A DNA stretch of 64,000 nucleotides from Streptomyces collinus (GCF_031348265.1 NZ_CP133771.1:8370001-8434000), one strand, 5' to 3'. Shown: positions 26,062-35,030, numbered from the stretch's first letter. Made by a program: numbers and translations. The notes: generated from the sequence alone by a model not told the origin.

Positions 26062-28221
26062 GTGACCCCTGCGACCACGAGCGCGTTCGATCTTCCCGCC
26101 CGCCTCGCGCACAAGGCCGCCCCGGCGTCGATCGCCGGGGACGAACAGCACTTCGCCGCCGTCGCCGACTGTCTCGCACGGAACATCGCCGAACTCTCCG
26201 ACCGCCTCGAGGCCGAGCGCAGGGCACCCGGCGGCAAGGGCAGGCAGGCGATGGACCGGGACGCCGAGATCCACCGGCTCACCGCACGGCTGCGCGCCCT
26301 GCGCCGCTTCGGACTGGACCTGTGCCTCGGGCACATGGTCGCCGCCGACGGCTCCGGGCCCGTGTACGTCGGACGGCTCGGCCTGACGGACAGCGAGGGG
26401 CGCCGGCTGCTGGTCGACTGGCGTTCCCCCGCCGCCGAGCCGTTCTTCGGCGCCACCCACGCCAACCCGATGGGCCTGGCGAGCCGCCGCAGGTACCGCT
26501 GGACCGACGGCCGGATCGTCGACTACTGGGACGAGGTGTTCACCGCCGACGGATTCGACGGGCACGCCGCGCTCGACGACCAGTCCGCCTTCATCGCCAG
26601 CCTCGGCACCGACCGCTCGCCCCGCATGCGGGACGTGCTCGGCACCATCCAGGCGGACCAGGACGCCATCATCCGCGCCGGGTCCCGGGGCGCCCTCGTC
26701 GTCGACGGCGGCCCCGGCACCGGCAAGACCGTCGTCGCCCTGCACCGCTCCGCCTACCTCCTCTACTCCGACCCGCGCCTCGGGCAGCACCGCCGCGGCG
26801 GCGTGCTCTTCGTCGGCCCGCACCGGCCCTACCTGTCCTACGTCTCCGACGTCCTGCCCAGCCTCGGCGAGGAGGGCGTGCAGACCTGCATCCTGCGGGA
26901 CCTCGTCGACGAGGGGGCCACGGCAGGGGAGGAGACCGACCCGGAGGCGGCCCGTCTGAAGTCGTCGGCGGACATGGTGCGGGCGATCGAGATGGCGGTC
27001 CGCTTCTACGAGGAGCCGCCCGCCGAGGCGATGACGGTCACGACCCACTGGTCCGACATCCGTCTGAGCGCCGGGGACTGGGCCCTGGCGTTCGAGGCGG
27101 CGGAACCCGGAACGCCGCACAACGAGGCACGCGACCAGGTCTGGGATGAACTCCTCACGATCCTCGTGGACAAGCACGACGGCGACGCCCCGGAGGAGCT
27201 GCTCCGCAAGGCGCTGGCACGGGACCGGGACCTGCTCACGGCCTTCAACCGCGCCTGGCCGCTGCTGGAGGCCACCGACCTGGTCGGGGACCTGTGGTCC
27301 GTGCCCGCCTATCTGAGGATGTGCGCGCCTTGGCTCAGCCGCGACGAGGTGCGCACCCTGCAACGCGAGGAGGCCCAGGCCTGGACCGTGTCCGACCTGC
27401 CGCTGCTGGACGCCGCACGCCAGCGGCTCGGCGACCCGGAGGCCTCACGCCGCAGGCGCCGGCAGGAGGCCGCCGTGGCCGCACAGCAGGACCGCATGGC
27501 CGACGTCATCGACGACCTGCTGGAGGCCCACACCTACGACGACGGCGAGGGCGTGCTGGTCATGCTGCACGGGCAGGACATGCGCAACTCCCTGGTCGAC
27601 GAGAGCGCCCTGCCCACCGCCGACCCGGACCGGCTCGCCGGGCCGTTCGTGCACATCGTCGTCGACGAGGCGCAGGAACTGACCGACGCGGAATGGCAGA
27701 TGCTGCTGCTGCGCTGCCCCTCCCGGAGCTTCACCGTCGTCGGGGACCGCGCCCAGGCCCGGCACGGGTTCACGGAGTCGTGGCGGGAACGGCTGGAGCG
27801 GATCGGTCTGGACCGGGTCGAGATGGCCTCGCTGAGCATCAACTACCGCACGCCCGCCGAGATCATGGCGGAGGCCGAGCCGGTGATCCGGGCCGCTCTG
27901 CCGGACGCCAACGTGCCGACCTCGATCCGCGGCAGCGGGGTCCCCGTCCGCCACGGGTCCGCCGCTGAGCTGACGCCGGTTCTCGACACCTGGCTGGCCG
28001 GTCACGCCGACGGGATCGCCTGTGTGATCGGCGATCCCGCGTTCCGGCCTGCCTCGCCCCGTGTCCGGTCGCTGACCCCGGAGCTGTCGAAGGGGCTGGA
28101 GTTCGACCTGGTCGTCCTCGTTGACCCGGAGAACTTCGGCGACGGCGTCGCGGGCGCCGTCGACCACTATGTGGCGATGACCCGGGCCACCCAGGAGCTC
28201 GTGATCCTCACGAGCTCCTGA
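26062..28221 (+). CDS. helR: HelD-family RNA polymerase-recycling ATPase HelR
   Basis: 719 residues from a GTG six bases after GGGAG. An N-terminal coiled-coil arm (EQHFAAVADCLARNIAELSDRLEAERR to about 90) precedes a UvrD/PcrA-like motor: Walker A GGPGTGKT at 216-223, Walker B VVDEAQEL at 534-541, GDRAQARHGF, and a C-terminal ELSKGLEFDLVVLV with YVAMTRATQEL. HelD-type proteins insert into stalled RNA polymerase and strip it from DNA. The HelR branch displaces bound rifamycins and confers resistance. The RAE upstream strongly supports the HelR assignment and implies induction by rifamycins. Confidence 0.9.
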   Translation: MTPATTSAFDLPARLAHKAAPASIAGDEQHFAAVADCLARNIAELSDRLEAERRAPGGKGRQAMDRDAEIHRLTARLRALRRFGLDLCLGHMVAADGSGPVYVGRLGLTDSEGRRLLVDWRSPAAEPFFGATHANPMGLASRRRYRWTDGRIVDYWDEVFTADGFDGHAALDDQSAFIASLGTDRSPRMRDVLGTIQADQDAIIRAGSRGALVVDGGPGTGKTVVALHRSAYLLYSDPRLGQHRRGGVLFVGPHRPYLSYVSDVLPSLGEEGVQTCILRDLVDEGATAGEETDPEAARLKSSADMVRAIEMAVRFYEEPPAEAMTVTTHWSDIRLSAGDWALAFEAAEPGTPHNEARDQVWDELLTILVDKHDGDAPEELLRKALARDRDLLTAFNRAWPLLEATDLVGDLWSVPAYLRMCAPWLSRDEVRTLQREEAQAWTVSDLPLLDAARQRLGDPEASRRRRRQEAAVAAQQDRMADVIDDLLEAHTYDDGEGVLVMLHGQDMRNSLVDESALPTADPDRLAGPFVHIVVDEAQELTDAEWQMLLLRCPSRSFTVVGDRAQARHGFTESWRERLERIGLDRVEMASLSINYRTPAEIMAEAEPVIRAALPDANVPTSIRGSGVPVRHGSAAELTPVLDTWLAGHADGIACVIGDPAFRPASPRVRSLTPELSKGLEFDLVVLVDPENFGDGVAGAVDHYVAMTRATQELVILTSS

Positions 28222-28243
28222 CACTGCGGCCCGGTCGGCACTC

Positions 28244-29113
28244 CTAGGCGGCCAGCTCCTTGCGGATGCGGTCCAGCATGAACGCCGACGACTCCCGGGC
28301 CCGCTCCTCCCAGGCGAACACACAGGCCGTCGCGACCCCGTCGAAGCCCAGTTCGCGCAGGGTGGCGAAGAAGACGTCCCAGTCGACCTCGCCCTGGCCG
28401 ATGTCCAGGTGCTGGTGGATCCGGGCCGGGGTGCCCGGCGGGTTGAGGATGTAGCGCAGGCCGCTGGACCCCTTGTGGTTGAAGGAGTCCGCGATGTGCA
28501 CGTGCCGGAGCTTGTCACCGGCGTAGCGCATCATCCGCGCGATGTCCGCGCCGGTCTCGGAGGCGCCCGAGAGGTGGAAGGTGTGCGGGGCGCAGTACAG
28601 GTAGTTCACCCACGGCTTGTCGATCGCGCGGACGAGATCGACGGCCGGGGTGTTCTCCTCGCAGAAGTCATCCGGGTGGGCCTCCAGGTTCAGAGCGATG
28701 CCTTCGCGCTCGAACAGCGGCAGCAACTCCTCCAGTGAGCGCCAGAACGCGGCCTCGCTCTCGGCGGCGCGCTCCGGGCGGCCGTTGAACTCCGAGTTCA
28801 TCAGCGGGCATTCGAGGTCCGCGGTGATCTCGATCATCCGCTTCCAGTAGCGGACGGCCGCCTGCCGCTCGGTCTCGTCCGTCGAGGACCACTTGTACAG
28901 CGGCAGCACCGAGGACAAGCGCACGCCGTGCGTCCGCAGCGACTGCTTCAGCTCCTGCACCCGCGCGTCGTCCGCGCGCGGGTGCAGGAAGAACGGCATG
29001 AAGTCGGAGCGCGGCGACAACTCGATGTACTCGTAGCCGAGTTCGGCGACCGTGCGCACCATCTCGTCGATCGGCAGGGAGCGGAACATGTACGGGTCGA
29101 GGGCGATCTTCAC
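28244..29113 (-). CDS. Sugar phosphate isomerase/epimerase (AP-endonuclease-2 TIM barrel), inositol operon
   Basis: 289 residues from a GTG at 29113 that overlaps the iolG stop by four bases (GTGA). MKIALDPYMFRSLPIDEMVRTVAELGYEYIELSPRSDF opens an AP-endonuclease-2-type barrel. Candidate metal ligands are Glu in LNLEAHPDDFCEE, His in KLRHVHIADSF and Glu/Asp in HLDIGQGEVDWD. It is the last gene of the LacI-controlled operon. Family members isomerise or dehydrate keto-inositols or ketoses. Which reaction occurs here is open. Confidence 0.82.
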   Translation of the reverse strand: MKIALDPYMFRSLPIDEMVRTVAELGYEYIELSPRSDFMPFFLHPRADDARVQELKQSLRTHGVRLSSVLPLYKWSSTDETERQAAVRYWKRMIEITADLECPLMNSEFNGRPERAAESEAAFWRSLEELLPLFEREGIALNLEAHPDDFCEENTPAVDLVRAIDKPWVNYLYCAPHTFHLSGASETGADIARMMRYAGDKLRHVHIADSFNHKGSSGLRYILNPPGTPARIHQHLDIGQGEVDWDVFFATLRELGFDGVATACVFAWEERARESSAFMLDRIRKELAA

Positions 29114-30129
29114 GCGGTGTCTCCGTAGAACGCGGGGCGGGGCTTCATGTCGGTGGTGACGGTCTCGCCGCCGGCCTCCAGGGACCGGACGGCGGCGTCG
29201 GTGATGACGGTGGCGGCGTAACCGTCCCAGGAGGACGGCCCGGTGGGCTCGGTGCCGGCGGCAACGGAGGCGACCCACTCGCGGAACTCGGTGTCGAAGG
29301 CGTCCGCGAACCGGTCCTTCCAGTCCTGCAGAACAACCGTGCCGTGCCGGGCGGCCGTGCGGATCCCGACCGCGGCCGGGTCGGGCAGCCGGACCAGGCC
29401 GTCCTCGCCGACGACCTCGCACTGGATGTCGTAGCCGTACTGGCAGTTGACGAAGACCTCCAGGTCGATCCGGACGCCCGAGGCCGTCTCGAAGATCATG
29501 ATCTGGGGGTCCTTCAGATGCGCGAACCGCCTGCTCGTGGCGCGCGGGGTGACCACCTGGGCGGAGACGATCTCGTCGTCGAGCAGCCAGCGCAGCACGT
29601 CGATCTCGTGGACGGCCGTGTCCTGGGCGGCCATGGCGGAGTGGTACGACTCCGGCACGGTGGGGTTGCGGTGCGCGCAGTGCACGATCAGCGGAGCCCC
29701 GAGCGAACCCGTCGACAGCACCTCCTTCATCTGCCGGTAGCCGGCGTCGAAGCGGCGCATGAAGCCGACCTGCACCAGCCGGCGGCCGTGCGCCCGCTCT
29801 GCCTCCACGATCCGCAGACAGTCCTCGGCGGTCGTGGCCAGCGGCTTCTCGCAGAACACCGGCTTGCCCGCAGCGATCGCGTTCAGGACGTGCTCGGCAT
29901 GGGCGGGCCCCCAGGAGGTGACGAGGACGGCGTCCACGTCGGGGGAGGCGACCAGGTCCGCGCCGGAAGGCAGCGCGGTGGCACCGGCCCGGGCCGCCAC
30001 CTCGGCGGCGCGCCCGGTGTCCACGTCGGCCACGGCGGTGACGGTGGCACCGGTGACGACCTCGGTGAGCCGCCGGATGTGGTCCTGGCCGATCATTCCG
30101 GCGCCGATGACGCCTACACGTACGGTCAT
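29110..30129 (-). CDS. iolG: Inositol 2-dehydrogenase-type oxidoreductase
   Basis: 339 residues. The N-terminal Rossmann fold is VRVGVIGAGMIGQDH. The catalytic lysine is in EKP (Lys95). The region HRNPTVPESY...DTAVHEIDVLRWLLDDE carries Asp170 and His174, spaced as the catalytic Asp/His pair of Bacillus IolG. These local motifs match myo-inositol 2-dehydrogenase closely, so NAD-dependent oxidation of an inositol or a close stereoisomer is likely. The gene lies between an IolT-like transporter and a TIM-barrel isomerase. Confidence 0.85.
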   Translation of the reverse strand: MTVRVGVIGAGMIGQDHIRRLTEVVTGATVTAVADVDTGRAAEVAARAGATALPSGADLVASPDVDAVLVTSWGPAHAEHVLNAIAAGKPVFCEKPLATTAEDCLRIVEAERAHGRRLVQVGFMRRFDAGYRQMKEVLSTGSLGAPLIVHCAHRNPTVPESYHSAMAAQDTAVHEIDVLRWLLDDEIVSAQVVTPRATSRRFAHLKDPQIMIFETASGVRIDLEVFVNCQYGYDIQCEVVGEDGLVRLPDPAAVGIRTAARHGTVVLQDWKDRFADAFDTEFREWVASVAAGTEPTGPSSWDGYAATVITDAAVRSLEAGGETVTTDMKPRPAFYGDTA

Positions 30130-30149
30130 GCTGAACTCCTTGAAGGTGG

Positions 30150-31589
30150 TCAGGAAAAGCGCGCCCGGAGCTCCGCTTCGAGGGTTTCGAGCGTGCGGCC
30201 CTTGGTCTCGGGGACGTGCCGCTTCACGAAGGTGAGGGACAGCACGCCCGCCACCACGAACAGGAAGAAGGTGTTGGAGATCCCGATCCCGGAGACCAGG
30301 GACGGGAAGACCAGCCCGATGACGAAGTTGGTCAGCCACAGCACCACCGCCGCCGCGCCCATGCCGAAGCCGCGCATCCGCATCGGGAAGATCTCCGACA
30401 GCATCAGCCAGGTCACCGGAGAGATCGCGCCTTGCTGGAAGGCGAGGAAGGTGACCGTCATCGCGAGCACCGCGAACGCCCGCGGGTCACCGGAGGGCAG
30501 CACCAGCGAGAAGACACCGATGAGCAACAGGGCGGCGGTCGTCCCGGCCTGACCCGTCATCAGCATCGGGCGGCGCGGGACCCGGCCCAGGAGCCAGATG
30601 CCGACGAAGGTGGCCAGTACCGAGATCACACCGTTGGCGATGTTCGCCGTGAGCGCGCTGTCGGCGGCGAAACCGGCGTCGGTGAGGATCTGCGTGCCGT
30701 AGTACATGATCGTGTTGACGCCGGTGATCTGCTGCACGATCGCGATGCCGAACCCGACGAACATCAGCTTGCGCACCCAGGGCGTGCTCCTGATGTCCTG
30801 CCAGCCGCCGAGCTTCGCCTGCTCGTCCTTCACGGCGAGCGCGGAGACCTCCTTCAGCTCGGCCTCGGCCCGGGCGCGCGAGCGCACCTGCCTGAGGACG
30901 TCGAGGGCCTCGCCGAAACGGCTCTGCGAGGCCAGCCAGCGCGGGCTCTCGGGCATCACCAGCATGCCGAACCACAGCACCACGGCCGGCAGTGTCGCGA
31001 TGACCAGCATCCACCGCCACACACCGCCGGACTCGCCGCCGACCCGCGCGATGATCGCGTTGGACGTGAAGGCCAGCAGCTGACCGCTGACGATCATCAG
31101 CTCGTTGCGGGTGACGAGCGCACCGCGCCGCTCGGCGGGTGACACCTCCGCGAGGTACACCGGCACGGTCACCGAGGCGCCGCCTACCGCGAGACCCAGC
31201 ACGAACCGCGCCACGATCATCACGGCGGTCGTCGGGGCGAGCGTGCAGCCCAGAGCGCCGACGAAGAACAGCACGGCCAGCAGCAGGATGGCGCGCCGCC
31301 TGCCGCGCGCGTCCGACAGCCGGCCGCCGGTCACCGCGCCCAGCGCGGCACCGAGCAGCAGCGAGCTGGTGACCATGCCCTCGGTCACCGGGGTCAGGCC
31401 GAGGTCCTCGGTCATGTAGGGCAGGGCACCGTTGATGACGCCCGTGTCGTAACCGAAGAGCAGACCGCCGAAGGTGGCGATGACCGTGATGATCCGCAGC
31501 CGCCGGGAGACCCCCGGCGGCGTCCCGTCCGTGGCGCCGGTGGCGGAGGCGGGGGTTGGGGCCGGTGTCGCGTCGTCCCTGACGTCCAT
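30150..31589 (-). CDS. MFS sugar/inositol proton symporter (IolT-like)
   Basis: 479 residues with twelve membrane helices and a long central loop. Sugar-porter signatures are all present: FGYDTGVINGALPYM in helix 1, GGRLSDARGRR between helices 2 and 3, PVYLAEVSPAERRG, PESPRWL, QQITGVNTIMYYG in helix 7, and VPETKGRTLETLE at the C-terminus. The GYDTGVINGA motif and operon partners favour myo-inositol or a related cyclitol. It starts 9 bases after the preceding isomerase gene stops. Confidence 0.9.
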   Translation of the reverse strand: MDVRDDATPAPTPASATGATDGTPPGVSRRLRIITVIATFGGLLFGYDTGVINGALPYMTEDLGLTPVTEGMVTSSLLLGAALGAVTGGRLSDARGRRRAILLLAVLFFVGALGCTLAPTTAVMIVARFVLGLAVGGASVTVPVYLAEVSPAERRGALVTRNELMIVSGQLLAFTSNAIIARVGGESGGVWRWMLVIATLPAVVLWFGMLVMPESPRWLASQSRFGEALDVLRQVRSRARAEAELKEVSALAVKDEQAKLGGWQDIRSTPWVRKLMFVGFGIAIVQQITGVNTIMYYGTQILTDAGFAADSALTANIANGVISVLATFVGIWLLGRVPRRPMLMTGQAGTTAALLLIGVFSLVLPSGDPRAFAVLAMTVTFLAFQQGAISPVTWLMLSEIFPMRMRGFGMGAAAVVLWLTNFVIGLVFPSLVSGIGISNTFFLFVVAGVLSLTFVKRHVPETKGRTLETLEAELRARFS

Positions 31590-31598
31590 GGCCGCTCC

Positions 31599-32549
31599 TT
31601 ACCTGTCGAAGTTCGGGCGCCGGGTACCCGACAGACCGCAGCCGGCCAGGTGCTCACGGGTGCTGACCGCGATGGGCAGCGGCACCTCGGGAGCGCACGG
31701 GTACAGGTCCTGCTCGACGATCACGAACAACTCCGCTTCCAGCCGGGCGAGTTCGTGGAGCACGTCGGCCGGCTTCGGTATCCCGGCGGGCGGTGACACG
31801 CACACCCCGCGCTGCACGGCCTCACCGAAGGACAGGTCCTCGGCTGCGACCTGGGCGAGGATCTCCGGGTCCATCTGCTTGATGTGGACGTAGCCGACCC
31901 GGTCACCGAACCGGCGGATCAGATCGAGGTTGTCCCCGCCGCCGTACGCCACGTGCCCGGTGTCCAGGCACAGGTTGGTGTAGCGGCTGTCGGACTCGTT
32001 CAGCAGTCGTTCGATCTCCGCCTGCGTCTGGATGTGACTGTCGGCGTGCGGATGGACCACCAGCCGTACGTCGTACTCCTCCCGCAGCAGCCGGCCCAGC
32101 CAGTCGGCGGCCCGGCCGAACCCGGCCCACTGCTCGGGCGTCAGCTCGGGCGGCTCGGTGAACGCGCCCGTCTTCTCGTCCCGGTACATCGGCGGGATGA
32201 AGACCAGGTGGTGCGCCCCCGCGGCGGCGGTCAGCGCAGCGACCCGCCGGACGTGGGCGAGCATCTCGTCCCATGCCCCGGGCCGGTGCAGCGCGCCGAA
32301 GGCGGTACCGCCGGAGACCTTGAGCCCCCGGGCGTCCAACTCGGCCTTGAGACGCTGCGGGTCGGTGGGCAGGTAGCCGTACGGACCGAGCTCCAGCCAC
32401 TCGTAGCCGGCCCGGGCCAGTTCGTCGAGGAAGCGGGTGTACGGCACCTGCTGTTCGTCCTCGGGGAACCAGACGCCCCAGGAGTCGGGGGCGGACCCTA
32501 GGCACAGGTTGCCGGCGGTGGTACGGAGAGGGGGAGGCGCCGTTGCCAT
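31599..32549 (-). CDS. IolE/IolH-like sugar phosphate isomerase/epimerase
   Basis: 316 residues from the ATG at 32549, preceded by GAAGGAC. An upstream in-frame GTG overlaps that ribosome site and was rejected. SAPDSWGVWFPEDEQQVPYTRFLDELARAGYEWLELGPYGYLP begins an AP-endonuclease-2 TIM barrel. LVVHPHADSHI, NLCLDTGHVAYGG, VGYVHIKQMDP and FVIVEQDLYP supply His, Asp, His and Glu metal ligands. The opening resembles 2-keto-myo-inositol dehydratase (IolE). It is the first gene of the operon, 45 bases after a LacI operator. Confidence 0.82.
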   Translation of the reverse strand: MATAPPPLRTTAGNLCLGSAPDSWGVWFPEDEQQVPYTRFLDELARAGYEWLELGPYGYLPTDPQRLKAELDARGLKVSGGTAFGALHRPGAWDEMLAHVRRVAALTAAAGAHHLVFIPPMYRDEKTGAFTEPPELTPEQWAGFGRAADWLGRLLREEYDVRLVVHPHADSHIQTQAEIERLLNESDSRYTNLCLDTGHVAYGGGDNLDLIRRFGDRVGYVHIKQMDPEILAQVAAEDLSFGEAVQRGVCVSPPAGIPKPADVLHELARLEAELFVIVEQDLYPCAPEVPLPIAVSTREHLAGCGLSGTRRPNFDR

Positions 32550-32593
32550 AAAGGTGTCCTTCACGCTGCGGTTTCCGCTGCCTGTCGCGCTCT

Positions 32594-32609
32594 ACTAGCG
32601 CGCTCTAGT
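32594..32609. promoter_or_regulatory. LacI operator, copy 1, of the inositol operon
   Basis: ACTAGCGCGCTCTAGT, identical to the 16 bases at 34951-34966. Outer arms ACTAG/CTAGT are inverted. The site lies downstream of the predicted promoter of the operon and 100 bases from the LacI gene, as expected for repression. Confidence 0.75.
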
Positions 32610-32615
32610 TCGAGT

Positions 32616-32645
32616 ACGATGACCCCTGTGCAAATGTCATGTCAA
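32616..32645 (-). promoter_or_regulatory. Promoter of the inositol-type operon
   Basis: On the minus strand, TTGACA (32640-32645) is followed after 18 bases by CATCGT (32616-32621), and then by the LacI operator 7 bases further on. The arrangement copies that in front of the orphan binding-protein gene (CATAGT), which supports it despite the weak -10. Confidence 0.5.
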
Positions 32646-32735
32646 TAGCTGGTCGCCGGGAGATCGCGGGATCTCGCATGAGGTTGCGTGCGGGGCACCC
32701 CGTAAGGTGTGCGGCGTCGGAGGGTGGGTTCACAG

Positions 32736-33773
32736 GTGGATGCATCGGGCAGGCAGCGGCCCACGATGGCGGACGTCGCCGAGAAGGCGGGCGTCTCGCG
32801 CGCGCTGGTCTCGATCGTCTTCCGCAACCAGGCCGGAGCCGGCCAGGAGACCCGGGAGCGGGTGCTGCGCGTGGCCGACGAGATCGGCTACCGGCCCGAC
32901 AGCGCGGCCCGGCTGCTGGCCCGTGGCCGCAGCCGCACGCTCGGCGTCATGTTCACCGTGCAGCAGACCTTCCACACCGACCTCATCACGGGCATCTACC
33001 CCGAGGCCGAACGCCTCGGCTACGACGTGCTGCTCTCCGGGGCGACCCACGGCCGCAGCGAGGCCAAGGCGGTCGAGGCGCTGCTCAGTCACCGCTGCGA
33101 GGCGGTGATCCTGCTCGGCCCGGACGCCGAGCCCGCCTTCCTGGACGAACTCGGGCAGCGCACGGTCGCCGTCTCGGTCAGCCGCCGGGTGCCCCGGGCC
33201 CGGGTCGACTTCGTGCACTCGGCCGAGGGCAAGGGCGTCCGGCAGGCCATGGACCACCTGGTGGAGCTGGGGCACCGCCGGATCGTGCACATCGACGGCG
33301 GGCGCGGCCCCGGATCGGCGGAGCGCCGGCGTGCCTACCGGGCCGCGATGCGCCGCCACGGTCTGGAGGCCGAGGCGCGGGTGATCCCCGGTCACCACAC
33401 CGAGGAGTCCGGCATCGAGACCGGCCGTCTGCTCCTGGCCGAGCGGGACGGCGGACGGCCGTTGCCGACGGCGGTCCTCGCCGGCAACGACCGCTGCGCG
33501 ATGGGTCTGCTGATGGCGCTGACCCGGGCGGGCGTGGATGTCCCGCGCGATCTGTCCGTCGTCGGCTACGACGACAGCCACCTCTCCCACCTGATGCCGA
33601 TCGGCCTGACGACCGTCCGCCAGGACGCCCTCCTGATGGCCGAGCACGCCGTCCGTTTCGCCGTGGAGCGGCTGGAGGAGCGGGAACGGGAGCCGCGGGA
33701 GGCGGTGCTGGACCCCAAGCTGGTGGTGCGGGGGACGAGCGGGCCGGCCCCGGAGGACCCGGGTCCGGCCTGA
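32736..33773 (+). CDS. LacI-family transcriptional regulator
   Basis: 345 residues from a GTG at 32736. The frame is open to 32709. The helix-turn-helix is PTMADVAEKAGVSRALVSIVFRNQ at residues 9-32, followed by the hinge helix SAARLLARGRSRTLGV. The periplasmic-binding-protein fold includes DLITGIYPEAERLGYDVLL, VVGYDDSHLSHL and GLTTVRQDALLMAEHAV. It is flanked by two genes or operons reading away from or toward it, each with the same 16-base operator. It is therefore the likely repressor of both, responding to an inositol-type ligand. Confidence 0.9.
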   Translation: MDASGRQRPTMADVAEKAGVSRALVSIVFRNQAGAGQETRERVLRVADEIGYRPDSAARLLARGRSRTLGVMFTVQQTFHTDLITGIYPEAERLGYDVLLSGATHGRSEAKAVEALLSHRCEAVILLGPDAEPAFLDELGQRTVAVSVSRRVPRARVDFVHSAEGKGVRQAMDHLVELGHRRIVHIDGGRGPGSAERRRAYRAAMRRHGLEAEARVIPGHHTEESGIETGRLLLAERDGGRPLPTAVLAGNDRCAMGLLMALTRAGVDVPRDLSVVGYDDSHLSHLMPIGLTTVRQDALLMAEHAVRFAVERLEEREREPREAVLDPKLVVRGTSGPAPEDPGPA

Positions 33774-33800
33774 CGCGGGTGACCCCGCCGCCCGGTTGCG

Positions 33801-34805
33801 TCAGCGCGTGCCCTTCTTCGCGAACTCGGCGACGCTGTCGACGTTGTCCTTCGTGACGAACGCCGGTCCGGTGAGGACGGGAGCGGTGCCGCCGCCGCTG
33901 ACGTTGCCGTTGGTCTTGTACAGCCACAGCGCGTCCACCGCCAGGTAGCCCTGGAGGTAGGGCTGCTGGTCGACGGCGAACTCGATGCTGCCGCCCTGAA
34001 TGGCCCCGACGAGGTCCTTGTTGAGGTCGAACGTGGCGACCTTCGCCTCGCTGCCCGCGTCCTTCACCGACCGCACGGCGGTGAGGGCGATCGGGGCGCC
34101 GAGCGTGACGACCTGGTCGATGGAGGAGTCCTTCTGGAGTTTGGCGGTCAGCGTCGACTTCACCGACGGCATGTCCGTGCCGTTGACGTACAGGTTCTCC
34201 GTCGTGCCCTTGAAGCCCTTCTTCAGTCCGGCGCAGCGGGCCTCCAGCGCGACCTGGCCCTGCTCCTGGATGACGCAGACGGCGTGCTTGGCGCCCGCCT
34301 GGTTGAGGCGCTCGCCGAACGCCTGCCCCGCGATGTTCTCGTCCTGGCCGAAGTACTCGATCATGCCGAGTTCCTTCCAGTCGTCCAGGCCGGAGTTGAA
34401 GCCGACGACGGGGATGCCGGCCGCCTTGGCCTTCGCCACCACGCCCTTCATCGCGTCGGGCTTGGCGGCGGTGAGGGCGATGCCGTCGACCTTCTGGTCG
34501 ATGGCGTTCTGCACGAGGTTGGCCTGGTTCCCGGCGACCGGGTCACTGGAGTAGACGAGCTTGATGTTGTCCTTCGCCGCTGCGGCCTGGGCGCCCTTGC
34601 GGATCAGGTCCCAGAACGTGTCGCCCGGCGCTGCGTGGGTGACCAGGGCGACGGTCATCCGCGGGGTGGTGGCCTTGCCTGCGGCGGCGTCGGTGTTGCC
34701 TGCCTCGGACTTCTTCCCGCCGGAGCCGCTGGAGCAGCCCGCGGCGAGCAGGGCGCCGACGACGGCGGCGGTGGTCAGGGTGGCGGCTCTGTGGTGTCTG
34801 CGCAT
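33801..34805 (-). CDS. RbsB-like sugar/inositol substrate-binding lipoprotein, orphan
   Basis: 334 residues with a lipoprotein signal (LLAAGC). The mature chain is a type I periplasmic-binding fold: MTVALVTHAAPGDTFWDLIRKGAQAAA, then DGIALTAAKPDAMKG and AGIPVVGFNSGLDDW, and VDQQPYLQGYLAVDALWLY near the end. This is cluster B as in ribose, xylose and inositol importers. No ATPase or permease gene flanks it. It converges on lacI with 27 bases between. It may serve a transporter elsewhere, or act as a sensor. Its promoter holds a LacI operator. Confidence 0.9.
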   Translation of the reverse strand: MRRHHRAATLTTAAVVGALLAAGCSSGSGGKKSEAGNTDAAAGKATTPRMTVALVTHAAPGDTFWDLIRKGAQAAAAKDNIKLVYSSDPVAGNQANLVQNAIDQKVDGIALTAAKPDAMKGVVAKAKAAGIPVVGFNSGLDDWKELGMIEYFGQDENIAGQAFGERLNQAGAKHAVCVIQEQGQVALEARCAGLKKGFKGTTENLYVNGTDMPSVKSTLTAKLQKDSSIDQVVTLGAPIALTAVRSVKDAGSEAKVATFDLNKDLVGAIQGGSIEFAVDQQPYLQGYLAVDALWLYKTNGNVSGGGTAPVLTGPAFVTKDNVDSVAEFAKKGTR

Positions 34806-34950
34806 GTCGGGTGCACCTCACTGTGCTGGGACGAGGGGGCCGCGCCCGTTGGGAGGCGGGCGGTGGGTGGGCGCCCGGGGCGGCGGCGGTCATGGGTGAT
34901 GCGGTGGTCCTGGGTGCGGACCCCTGCGTTCTCGGTGACTGGAGCGCGCC

Positions 34951-34966
34951 ACTAGCGCGCTCTAGT
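34951..34966. promoter_or_regulatory. LacI operator, copy 2, of the binding-protein gene
   Basis: ACTAGCGCGCTCTAGT, identical to copy 1, here extended by CC and GG to a longer dyad (34949-34968). It starts 7 bases downstream of the predicted -10, a repressing position. Confidence 0.78.
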
Positions 34967-34973
34967 GGCAGGT

Positions 34974-35002
34974 ACTATGCGGGCGCCGCGGGGGGATGTC
35001 AA
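34974..35002 (-). promoter_or_regulatory. Vegetative promoter of the orphan binding-protein gene
   Basis: TTGACA (34997-35002), 17 bases, CATAGT (34974-34979) on the minus strand: perfect -35 and four of six for -10. The LacI operator follows directly. Confidence 0.65.
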
Positions 35003-35030
35003 CAGCTTTGTCAGGACGTACCAACAAAAG

